Assembly (NCBI RefSeq): GCF_024662015.1
Contig: NZ_CP102480.1
Location: 1,088,501-1,152,500, forward strand
DNA: 64,000 nucleotides
DNA from: Nisaea acidiphila
GTDB lineage: Bacteria; Pseudomonadota; Alphaproteobacteria; Thalassobaculales; Thalassobaculaceae
Reading direction: 5' to 3'
In this document: piece by piece, positions 17,501-24,472 of the stretch
Layout of the letters: each line of letters starts with the position of its first letter
Numbering within the stretch: position 1 is the stretch's first letter
Position numbers and translations under genes: made by a program
Notes under the pieces: model-generated
Told to the model about the DNA's origin: nothing
Seen by the model: the letters and a program-made list of their open reading frames with translations, nothing else
Databases searched by the model: none

Positions 17501-20500
17501 CCGCGCTCTCGCCGCGACCAGTACTGCTCTGAGTGCGGTCGCGCTGGGTATCCGTACCGGACGCCGCACGTTCCAGAGCGGCCTCGACCTCGGCCTCGGT
17601 CTCGAGACGGGACTCCTCCGCTTCCGCGGCCTCTACCTCCCGGCGTGCGGCGTCTTCCTCGAGCAGCGCCTCGAGGCGCGCTTCCTCGGCCGCCTTCGTC
17701 TCCGCCGCGTCGATTTCGGCGGCGGTCTCCGAAAGCACGCCGTCCTCGCCATAGGCGCCCGCGCCGCCTTCCTCGCTCAGGGAGACGGTCTCGCCATCGT
17801 CGAACGCGACCCTCTCGACCCCGCGCGCGGTTACCTTTCCGCCGTCATTGGTGGTGATGATCGTCTGCCCGCCGCCTTCTTCGATGGTGACGTCGGCGCG
17901 GTTGTAGCCCTCCATGCGGAGCGCGTCGGAGCCGCTCTTGTCGACGATGACGTCCTCGCCGCCGCCGCGGCTATAGACGTAGGTATCGGCCCCTTCGCCG
18001 CCATAGAGCGCGTCGTTGCCCTTGTTGCCGTGCAGTTCGTCATCGCCGACGCCGCCATGCACGGAATCGTCTCCCTGGCCGCCATAGAGCGTATCGTCGC
18101 CCTCGCCGCCGACCAGCTCGTCCTCGCCCTGGTTGCCGTAGGCGACATCGTCGCCGGCCCCGCCGTGAACGATGTCCTCGCCCTTGTTGCCGTGCAGTTC
18201 GTCGTCGCCGAAGCCGCCGAGGGCGGTGTCGTCGTCCTGGCCGCCATAGAGGCTGTCGGCACCGGCGCCGCCGGAGACCTCGTCCTCGCCCTGGTTGCCG
18301 TAGACGACGTCGTCGCCGGCGCGCCCGTCCAGGGTGTCGTCGGCGTAGGAGCCTTCCAGCCGGTTGCCGTCGGCATCGCCTGCGAGACTGTCGGCATGGG
18401 TCGAACCGCGGACATTCTCGATCCCTTCCAGCGTGTCGCCCTCGGCATGACCGCCCGAGAGCGCACCGCTTTCGAGATCGACCGAAACGCCGGCGTCCGA
18501 ATGATCGTAGGCGGCCGTGTCCGATCCGTCGCCGCCGGCGATCAGGTCCGCCCCGGCACCGCCTTCCAGATTGTCGTCGCCTTCGCCGCCGTCGAGCGTG
18601 TCGTCGCCCTGGCCGCCATAGAGCGCGTCGTCGCCCTTGTTACCGTAGAGCTCGTCATCGCCTTGGTTACCGTAGACAGCGTCGTCGCCCTGGCCGCCAT
18701 AGAGGTCATCGTCGCCCTTGTTGCCGTGGAGCTCGTCCTCGCCCTGGTTGCCGTAGACAGCATCGTCGCCCTGGCCGCCGAAGACCGTGTCGTCGCCCTT
18801 GTTGCCGTAGAGCGTGTCCGCGTCCTGGTTCCCGTAGACGACATCCTCGCCCTGGCCTCCATAGGCGACGTCCGCGCCCTGGTTGCCATGCAGGGTGTCG
18901 TAATCCTGGTTGCCGTAGAGAACGTCCCCGCCCTGGCCGCCGAAAGCCTCGTCGCTGCCCATGTTCCCGTGCAGCGTATCGTCGTCCTGATTGCCGTAGA
19001 GCGCGTCGCCGTCCTGCCCGCCATAAAGCGCATCGGCCCCGGCACCGCCGTACAGCGCATCCTCGCCCTGGTTGCCGTAGACGACGTCGTCGCCCTCGCC
19101 GCCATAGGCGACATCGTTCCCGGCACCGCCCGAAAGCGTGTCGTCACCGCCGCCGCCATAGAGCGTGTCGGCCAGCTCGCCCGCCTCCAGCAGATCGGCC
19201 TCGTCGGTGCCGGAGAGCACCTCGCCCTGCTCCTCCTGCAGGTACTCGGCATCGTTCGCGCCCTCGCTCCACCACTGGGTCGCCTCGCCGATGGTCACCT
19301 CGTCGAGCCCGAGTTCCTCGGCCCGGGCGATGGCGTCCTTCAGCATCTCCGCCTCGGCCCCGCCCGCGGCAATCACCGCGGCGGCCCAGCCGGTATCCAT
19401 CAGCGCGTGCTCATAATCGGCGGCGGCCTGAAGGTCGCTGAGCAGGCCGTAGATGTCCTCGGAATCGGAATTCTCGAAAGCCTCGCGGGCAAACGGATTG
19501 CCGCCTTCGAGATCCATCTGCTTCAACGTCTGGAAGGCGACTTTGTTGACGAGGCCATCGGCGGAGTCCGCGGTCACGCCTTGGCGCACCACCGGCCGCT
19601 CGAGGGTCATGTTGTGGTCGTCCCAGACCTCTTTGTAGACCCGCTGCTCGACCACACCCTCGCGGTTTTCCTCCGCGACGATATGATAGCCGCCCTCGAA
19701 ACCTTCCTCGCCGCCCGACTCCCGCTTGTAGGTGGAAACCGCGCCGTCGTCCGCATCCGGTCCCGGCGGAACCTCGATCAGGCTCTCGACATCCTTGTCG
19801 TACATGCCGATGGAGCCGACGAAATCGCCTTCGCGCCAGCCAATCCGGAAATCGGCGAAGTCGTCCTCGTTCACCACATTGGCGCCGATATGCTTCAGGA
19901 TCCCGTCCATCAGCTCCTCGGCGCTCTGCCCCATGGCCGCCGCAAGTTCCTCCGGTCCGCCATCCTTGGCATGGGTGCGCACCAGATCGACTTCGTCGCC
20001 GTTCGCATCGAGGATCGCTGTCGCAGTCGGCTTCGGCTTGCCGATGCCGGCGACCGAGCCGGCAAAGGCGGCGACGGCGATTCCGGCGATGGCCGCCGGG
20101 CCGAGCGCCGCGCCGGCAGCGGCGTAGCTCGCGAACGACATGGACGCTGTGCCCGCCGCGGTGATGGTGACGCCTGTCGCCGATGCCGCTGTGAAGGCTG
20201 CCGTCGCGGCCCCTCCGAACAGGGTGCCACCGATCCCCCCGCCGCCAAATTGCTCGCCGAGGAAATTCCCTGCGAACGAGGCGACCGACGCCGGATTGAA
20301 TATATTCGCCTGGAAGCCGGCGAGACTGCCGCCGTTCGTGATCGCGTGCACGGCACCGTTCGCGGCCCAGCCGACGACCGCATTCCCGGTAAAATTCGCG
20401 ATCGCGGCGGCCGGTCCGTCGAGATCCTCGGTCAACTCGCTGACGACATGAGAGCCCGCCGCCGCCAGCGCCGCCGTTGCGACGGAGCTGACATAGGCCC

Positions 20501-21929
20501 CGCCGTCAAAATTCTCCACCAGATCGCCTAGCGTCTCGACGCCTTCCATGGCGTCGAACACAGACCTCCAAGTGGACTGCAGGCCGATCTCGAGCGCCGT
20601 GTTGTCGATCCCAAGCCCAATCAGCGTGCTGCCGAAATTGGAGACGGCATTGGCCTGGTTCTCGGTGTAGGGGGCCTCCTCTTCATAGGAGGCGTCGGTC
20701 ATTACTTGACCAGAGTCGGCAACCTGAACTTGCCCATCGAGAGTATCACCGCCGGTGCTCCCGACGAGAGTATCACTGCCAGTACCCGCAACGAGCGGCG
20801 GAGGTGCATCCGGGTCAGGCTCTTGTGGATCATAGTCCGGGTGCCGGTCGTAGTCATTTAGCAGACCATCGTCTGGCACGGATTCTCCATTCCCGTTAGA
20901 CTGACCACTACCTGGAGCTGCATCGGGCCATATATCGTCAAAATGGTTGGGATCCCCGGCGCCGCTGGAGGGATCTTCGCCGGTTCCTGCGCCTTGCCCG
21001 CCCCCAGAGGGCGCATCCGGCCAAACGTCATCGAAGTGATTCTGATCGCCGAGGCCCGGGTTTACCTCGGGACCGTCTCCCGCAAGCGGCGGCTCAATGA
21101 CTGGGTGTGCCGGCGGAACAGCCGGCTCCGGCCACATATCGTCATAGTAATTGTCGGCGCCCGGCTTCGGCGAGATGTCCGGATTAATCGGATTGTCGGC
21201 CTCGGGATCGTGGTTCGGATAGCCACCACCTGTGCTTGGATCATTCGCGTCATTGTCAATATCTGTCGGCGGCGTTTCACCGACTACGCGGCCTGATCCA
21301 GGCGACTCAGGGGGAGCGTCAAGACCAAACAAATCAACTAAATCGCCGAGCGTACCGAGCTCAGTTTCCCAAGCGTCTCCATCAAGCTCGACTTCTGCGC
21401 CCTGAGGGTGCGGTTTTCCATTCTTATCCTGACGCGGTTTCCCATCCGCATCCAGAACAGGGTTTATTCGAAGCGAGTATGACGCACGAGCCGTCACCTT
21501 GTACTCGTCAAGGTCACCGGCATTTTGAAGATTTTCGTTACGGACAACGATATTAAGACCGGGCGCAAGAGTAAAAAATCCCGCTTTTCCGCTAAAATTA
21601 GCACCCCCATGAATTTCTAAAGAAATATTTCCGCTATCCTCAGCAGTGAGTCGAAATGTTGCGCCGGGTCTAACAGAAATTTCTGCACCACTATTACCGG
21701 CACTACCGCCTATTCCAATTTTTGGACCAATTCGAAATTGAACGACCGGCTCGCCATCATCATTATAATACTGCTTTAATTCCACCAATTTATTATCAGA
21801 TGAAATAACTTTCGATATTGCTGGCGGAAGACTTATTGAAACATCAATACCCGCATCATCCAATGCTTTATTTATCACATCATTTATAATATCATTTTGC
21901 TCACTCTCAACAATATTTGGATTTGACAT
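11568..21929 (-). CDS. giant RTX (hemolysin-type calcium-binding) secreted protein, 3453 aa
   Basis: Type I secreted RTX protein, probably an adhesin or other surface protein. N-terminal part 1-900: no known enzyme; three copies of HFDD(V/I)WPDA or YYDDMWPEP (about 256-333) and a glycine/alanine-rich hydrophobic stretch (about 516-640). RTX block 1 (about 913-1320) holds unusual GNQ/GNK nonapeptides. A coiled coil (about 1400-1460) and alanine-rich then acidic linkers reach about 1825. RTX block 2 (about 1825-2910) has many GGxGxDxLx repeats, beta modules of the DYAASxxxVxVDL type and one serralysin-like FDTGADKVDLS module. A DLDGDG/DLNQNG/DENEDG calcium region (about 3123-3293) leads to an acidic tail. 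No protease or lipase motif is seen. The ATG at 21929 follows the DUF2927 stop by 17 bases; the first 170 codons are AT-rich. Last gene of the secretion operon. Confidence 0.93.
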   Translation of the reverse strand: MSNPNIVESEQNDIINDVINKALDDAGIDVSISLPPAISKVISSDNKLVELKQYYNDDGEPVVQFRIGPKIGIGGSAGNSGAEISVRPGATFRLTAEDSGNISLEIHGGANFSGKAGFFTLAPGLNIVVRNENLQNAGDLDEYKVTARASYSLRINPVLDADGKPRQDKNGKPHPQGAEVELDGDAWETELGTLGDLVDLFGLDAPPESPGSGRVVGETPPTDIDNDANDPSTGGGYPNHDPEADNPINPDISPKPGADNYYDDMWPEPAVPPAHPVIEPPLAGDGPEVNPGLGDQNHFDDVWPDAPSGGGQGAGTGEDPSSGAGDPNHFDDIWPDAAPGSGQSNGNGESVPDDGLLNDYDRHPDYDPQEPDPDAPPPLVAGTGSDTLVGSTGGDTLDGQVQVADSGQVMTDASYEEEAPYTENQANAVSNFGSTLIGLGIDNTALEIGLQSTWRSVFDAMEGVETLGDLVENFDGGAYVSSVATAALAAAGSHVVSELTEDLDGPAAAIANFTGNAVVGWAANGAVHAITNGGSLAGFQANIFNPASVASFAGNFLGEQFGGGGIGGTLFGGAATAAFTAASATGVTITAAGTASMSFASYAAAGAALGPAAIAGIAVAAFAGSVAGIGKPKPTATAILDANGDEVDLVRTHAKDGGPEELAAAMGQSAEELMDGILKHIGANVVNEDDFADFRIGWREGDFVGSIGMYDKDVESLIEVPPGPDADDGAVSTYKRESGGEEGFEGGYHIVAEENREGVVEQRVYKEVWDDHNMTLERPVVRQGVTADSADGLVNKVAFQTLKQMDLEGGNPFAREAFENSDSEDIYGLLSDLQAAADYEHALMDTGWAAAVIAAGGAEAEMLKDAIARAEELGLDEVTIGEATQWWSEGANDAEYLQEEQGEVLSGTDEADLLEAGELADTLYGGGGDDTLSGGAGNDVAYGGEGDDVVYGNQGEDALYGGAGADALYGGQDGDALYGNQDDDTLHGNMGSDEAFGGQGGDVLYGNQDYDTLHGNQGADVAYGGQGEDVVYGNQDADTLYGNKGDDTVFGGQGDDAVYGNQGEDELHGNKGDDDLYGGQGDDAVYGNQGDDELYGNKGDDALYGGQGDDTLDGGEGDDNLEGGAGADLIAGGDGSDTAAYDHSDAGVSVDLESGALSGGHAEGDTLEGIENVRGSTHADSLAGDADGNRLEGSYADDTLDGRAGDDVVYGNQGEDEVSGGAGADSLYGGQDDDTALGGFGDDELHGNKGEDIVHGGAGDDVAYGNQGEDELVGGEGDDTLYGGQGDDSVHGGVGDDELHGNKGNDALYGGEGADTYVYSRGGGEDVIVDKSGSDALRMEGYNRADVTIEEGGGQTIITTNDGGKVTARGVERVAFDDGETVSLSEEGGAGAYGEDGVLSETAAEIDAAETKAAEEARLEALLEEDAARREVEAAEAEESRLETEAEVEAALERAASGTDTQRDRTQSSTGRGESAADRMAAARAAVTGAAGQAAQLRNAAAMAGGGGAGSGSGNPAAAGGAGAGGGASSAAALAARQAAIQANAQAAATNANLGEVMLAAAVGASAALVAGVPEEAQAAAQAEMLAAETGATASEAAAAIAALAAAEQAAADESLDNVQYVAAPETAETETDAASADPEGSGDGGQTGGAEESAETAAAGNPATTTESTGGSGQAASGAATPGGAGAQPQSGSGEGGENADEDTVADSDDGAEDDTLLGETSGPETSTSGNAAEDTISGADIVAAGESGVFDDDDDDDLLDSLIAATDGSEADSGPDNTVEQATTDTDTADTGSGATETGTTSDTIIAEEAAVSAPPPLPVDFVGTDGADSIAANALSNRLSGGDGDDSLWGLGGSDTLMGGAGADMLDGGDGNDLADYSASSAAISIDMTGGTGAGTGGDAEGDTLEGVEQVAGSDYDDTLIGGSAADTLSGGAGADRITGNAGEDSLEGGTGGDLMDGGADNDILIGDEGADTLSGGDGLDTLSGGSGNDTLVGGAGADLLSGGTGSDAADYAASATAVAVNLAAGQGTAGDAEDDTLDGIEQVVGSAFDDTLVGGTSEDSLSGGAGADELTGADGADSLNGGAGDDLLSGGDGDDVLAGEAGQDSLSGGAGNDSLSGGDDADTLWGGAGADSLDGGDGTDLADYAASSSAISVDLAAGTGSGGDAEGDSLTGIEQVVGTAAGDTISGAAAAETLSGGGGGDSLYGNAGADSLVGGADDDNLLGGDGADTLAGEDGNDTLSGGAGADSLIGGAGTDVADYSAAAAGVAVDLSTGSGTSGEAAGDTLSGIEVVAGSGHADTLSGGGAADLLSGAAGDDILAGGGNNDTLSGGAGADTLSGGDGNDQLYGGTDADSLAGGDGSDTLAGEDGDDVLGGGAGNDLLNGGSGADTADGGAGADLLSGGSGADLLSGGADADTLLGGDDADTLVGGDGVDLLNGGNGDDKLSGGAGNDSLQGAAGADSFIHGGTGDGADLILDFDTGADKVDLSGTQIYDMVELRQKLANDSNGHARISWNSNDQLTFYGVASSALAEGHFIFADRPDGDTLTGTAGDDTMSGGAGHDQLSGAGGADVLRGAAGNDLLDGGDGNDTLSGERGADTLSGGAGNDLLSGGDDGDLLDGGAGIDTADYGQAGAGVTVNLGSGTGDGGDTLTGVENVNGSAYGDGLTGDANANSFFGGDGDDTLSGGAGNDILAGDAGADSLLGGDGNDLLEGGLGADYLDGGAGIDTISFANSNAAVYVNLGTGVVSGGHADGDTISGFEYVVGSAYADTIIGSAGDEALAFSGGSDSLDGGGGNDTISFAGATSAVTFDIAAGSITGAGSSGATATNFEAVVGTGYGDNITLSTGNETVSGGGGQDVLSGGAGNDVLSGGADADTIDGGDGNDIVAGGAGADVLAGGAGEDTLDYSGSSEAVTIDLRSNSASGGDAAGDSYSGFEHVRGSAYYDNIYGNSSANFLDVGVASQVRGKSGDDTIRGHSVWNGFAGHGNDTYIWDTDGASGSTQFRISESDHQYPNNSSVVYVSTGNDKFVVEGSGTITGASTIWWEGAAHLMLQTSAGALAFVNPRIESFEYKGSTYSFDNFAKTIFQDNGSTAAEAQTKLDAFLNDYATEIAKYTNVTAEDPVVLDLDGDGVELVDMFDSTARFDMAGDGTRQQTGWVAADDAMLVMDLNQNGLIDDRTELLSEHFNGESFADGEAALASLDENEDGRVDALDAGYAQLLLWQDLNQDGISDADELSSVAERGVEAIDLGWTRIDDTDGTTELVAEGSFHWADGSVGELLDVGFAYVTSYGENANFDQDGFLRLGEDIVPEDLEDGQDEPVFDREVLQSGEDAGADEEGGDEAIAENGSPEPEDSSVSGDEAGTAEVSDADAESVAGNPVAGGPDAEDGPSSQEVSVDAPSPADQAMMLASAMAMDPGDNEDGGTDDSGAVLPEEIFPDEDEDQVGIAA
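18617..19021 (-). repeat. five tandem 81-bp units encoding 27-residue RTX triplets
   Basis: Within RTX block 1 the nonapeptides cycle in threes: GGQGxDxxY, then GNQxxDxLH/Y, then GNKGDDxxF/Y. Five consecutive 27-residue units can be read, with the two downstream ones nearly identical. In two of every three repeats, asparagine replaces the second glycine of the usual GGxGxD. It points to expansion by unit duplication. Confidence 0.8.
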
Positions 21930-21946
21930 AATATTAATTCCCGATA

Positions 21947-22858
21947 TCAATCACAGATTCGTTTATAAAAACACATTTCGAACCAATTTAATTCCTCATC
22001 GAAAATTATCTCAATGTTCTCCTTTATATCAATCCAACTTGATCCACTTTGAATTTTTTTATTATACAACAATCTCAACAACAACAAATCTATTGCCCCG
22101 TATTTTTCTATATTATCTTCAAAATTCAAGACACTGCCATCCAATCCATTCATATCATTTGTTAAACCAAATACCTGTATTATCTCCTCTAACGCACACG
22201 ATTTGAATGATTGATCCCGCACCTTATCGACCAAGCCGATAGTAGAAACAGACAACCCCCTTGCACCATCATCAACACCAATCACCGCGAAACAATACTC
22301 CCCAGATCTTAATGTACTGTCATATATTTTATGTCTTGTTTTATCATAATGTTGTATGAGAGTTATATTTTGAGACACGTTATTAATATATATCGCTATA
22401 TCGACACCCTCCCAGGAGCTGTATGGTTTTCTTTTCACCTCCAATATTCTTAAGTTTGTGATTTCTGACAACCCCTTCATTATTGACCTTATATAATTCA
22501 CTCTATCGATATTAGCTTTCGAATTGTTTAAAATTACATAATTCACTTGATCAAAACGCTTCCACGCGCCATCTGGCTCAGATTCAAATTCAGATTCTTT
22601 TCTCAAAATTATTTCTTTAAAATATACTTCAACGTCCTTGATTGAATATTTATTTATATGATCTACATATTTCTTTCGATCTACTCCCATAAAATAAATT
22701 TCATTTGTAGTAACTTCGTAAATTTTATTATACCCAGCAAACGCTAAATTCTCTATTCGAGAAAAACCGAATGCAATCGCAATAAAAACAAATGGAGGCA
22801 ATATACGCAGGAAGACAGAGCGCTTCACCCTATTATCTTCGCTAATTTTATTTAACAT
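21947..22858 (-). CDS. DUF2927-like protein, AT-rich, in the RTX operon
   Basis: About 303 residues, very AT-rich and lysine/isoleucine/asparagine-rich, unlike both neighbours. A single N-terminal hydrophobic segment (VFLRILPPFVFIAIAFGF) suggests a signal sequence or membrane anchor, with the rest periplasmic. The C-terminal part, CALEEIIQVFGLTNDMNGLDGSVLNFED followed by AIDLLLLRLLYNKKIQSG, matches the DUF2927 pattern (Cys-x2-EE-x2-Q-x-hGLxND, then LLRxLY). Function unknown. The start is uncertain: ATG 22858 puts the membrane segment near the N-terminus, but the frame is open to 22954 with other possible starts. It sits between hlyD and the RTX gene, so a role in secretion or maturation of the RTX protein is possible but only inferred. 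Confidence 0.6.
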   Translation of the reverse strand: MLNKISEDNRVKRSVFLRILPPFVFIAIAFGFSRIENLAFAGYNKIYEVTTNEIYFMGVDRKKYVDHINKYSIKDVEVYFKEIILRKESEFESEPDGAWKRFDQVNYVILNNSKANIDRVNYIRSIMKGLSEITNLRILEVKRKPYSSWEGVDIAIYINNVSQNITLIQHYDKTRHKIYDSTLRSGEYCFAVIGVDDGARGLSVSTIGLVDKVRDQSFKSCALEEIIQVFGLTNDMNGLDGSVLNFEDNIEKYGAIDLLLLRLLYNKKIQSGSSWIDIKENIEIIFDEELNWFEMCFYKRICD

Positions 22859-23002
22859 TTTTGTCTCATTAAAAAGCGATTTCAAACAAGGAGCGCCGAT
22901 ATCCAACGACATTGCGTTGTAAAATGTACTTAGATACGACCCCCTCGCCAACAAACATCGCCTTGCATTTGATCTAATTTTCCCGCCATACGCGCAGGAA
23001 AC

Positions 23003-24472
23003 TCACCGCTCCCGGAGACTCTCCTTGCGATAGCGCAGGACCGGCGCGAGCAGGTATTCGATCAGCCGCCGTTCGCCGGTGATGATGTCCACCGTTACAG
23101 CCATTCCGGGGGCCAGGGTGCGGCGGCCGGCGGCCTCGAAGGCGGCGACGCTGTCGGGGTCGAGATCGATGCGGGCCTCGTAGGGCTGGGGGGCCTGGCC
23201 GGCGCCCGCCTGGCCGGCGGAGCTCGCGGCCGCGGAGGTGCCTTCGCCGTAACCCTTCTCCGCCTCGGCGGAGATCGAGACGACGATGCCGCTGATGGTG
23301 CCATGGCTGACGAAAGGATAGCCCTCGACCTTGACCTCGACCCTCTGGCCGGGGCTGACCCAGCCGACATCCTTGTTCAGCACCCGCGCCTCGGCGCGGA
23401 GCGGGGCGTCGGTCGGGACGATCTTCAGCAGCGGGTCGCCCTCGCGCACCACGGCGCCGATGCTGTGCACGGTCAGTTCCTGGATCGTGCCGGAAGCCGG
23501 CGCGCGCAGGGTCTTGCGGGACTGGCGCTGCCGCGCCTTGTCGAGTTCCAGCGCGGTGCGTGCAACCTCGCGCTCCGCCCCTTCCAGCTCGGCGAGGCGG
23601 GCGGTCAGGAAATCGGTGCGCACCTTGGCCAGCGTCTCCCGTGCCACCGCGATCTCGGCCTCATTCTGCTTCAGCGTCCGGCGCAGCACCGCCAGTTCGC
23701 CCTCGCTCTCGATCAGGCCGCGCTGCAGTTGCAGCAGGGTCGAGCGCGCGACCAGTTCCTTTTCCCGGAGCTGCTGCTGCACCTCGACCAGGTCGCGGCT
23801 GATCGGCAGGGTCGCCTCGAGCTTCTCGATCTGCGCCGCAGTCGTCGCGTGCTGGGCCTCGAGGCGGACCACCTCGCGCCGCGCCACCGCCTCCTCCCGG
23901 CCGAGGCTTTCCCATTCGCTCTCCAGGCGCTCCCAGGCCGCGGCGGCAAGTTCGCTGCCTATCCCCTCCGGCGGGAGGAAATGCGCCGTTGGATGGGTTC
24001 CGTCCTCCGCCCGCGCCGCGGCGACGAGCGCGGAAAGGCGCGCCGCTTCCAGGGCGGACGCGTTGCGGTCGCTCTCCAGCTGCGCCAGATCGACCGTGGT
24101 TTCCGTCGGGTCGAGCGAGATCAGCGCATCGCCCTCAGACACCTTCTTCCCGTCGGCGACATCGATCCGGCGCACCACGCCCGAGCTCGCCGCCTGCACC
24201 ACCACGGTCGGGCGCGACGGCACCAGCGTGCCCTGGGCCACCGAGACGATGTCCTGCCGCCCGATCCAAGACCAGGCGAGCAGCGCAAGGATGAAAAGGA
24301 AAATCAGGCCCGGCAGCAGCACGAGAAAGCGCGTCGGGGGCGTGTCCTGGATCTCGACCAGCCCGGGCAGAAAGCCGTGCGCGGCGGCGGGCGCGGCCTG
24401 TGCCGGGGCCTTCTTCTCGTCGCGCCACGCGCCCCACGCGACGCCGAAAGCGCGTTTCAGACCGCCGATCAT
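23003..24472 (-). CDS. type I secretion periplasmic adaptor (HlyD/PrtE family)
   Basis: 489-residue membrane fusion protein linking the inner-membrane ABC exporter to an outer-membrane channel. It has a short cytoplasmic tail rich in Ala/Pro, one membrane segment (FLVLLPGLIFLFILALLAWSW, about 48-68), a biotinyl-lipoyl half (VVQAASSGVVRRIDVADGKKVSEGDALISLD), a long coiled-coil hairpin (about 120-320), the second lipoyl half (LRAPASGTIQELTVHSIGAVVREGDPLLKIVP) and a beta-barrel end. An alanine/glycine insert (about 425-440) is unusual. The ATG overlaps the stop of the exporter gene by four bases, showing translational coupling. No TolC-like gene is present in the window. Confidence 0.93.
   Translation of the reverse strand: MIGGLKRAFGVAWGAWRDEKKAPAQAAPAAAHGFLPGLVEIQDTPPTRFLVLLPGLIFLFILALLAWSWIGRQDIVSVAQGTLVPSRPTVVVQAASSGVVRRIDVADGKKVSEGDALISLDPTETTVDLAQLESDRNASALEAARLSALVAAARAEDGTHPTAHFLPPEGIGSELAAAAWERLESEWESLGREEAVARREVVRLEAQHATTAAQIEKLEATLPISRDLVEVQQQLREKELVARSTLLQLQRGLIESEGELAVLRRTLKQNEAEIAVARETLAKVRTDFLTARLAELEGAEREVARTALELDKARQRQSRKTLRAPASGTIQELTVHSIGAVVREGDPLLKIVPTDAPLRAEARVLNKDVGWVSPGQRVEVKVEGYPFVSHGTISGIVVSISAEAEKGYGEGTSAAASSAGQAGAGQAPQPYEARIDLDPDSVAAFEAAGRRTLAPGMAVTVDIITGERRLIEYLLAPVLRYRKESLRER

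Noticed and set aside
16905-20531. A 1208-codon open frame on the plus strand.
   Set aside because: It is the complement of the RTX gene, whose GC-rich repeats keep the opposite strand free of stops. Its translation is a repetitive antisense of the GGxGxD units with no family resemblance.
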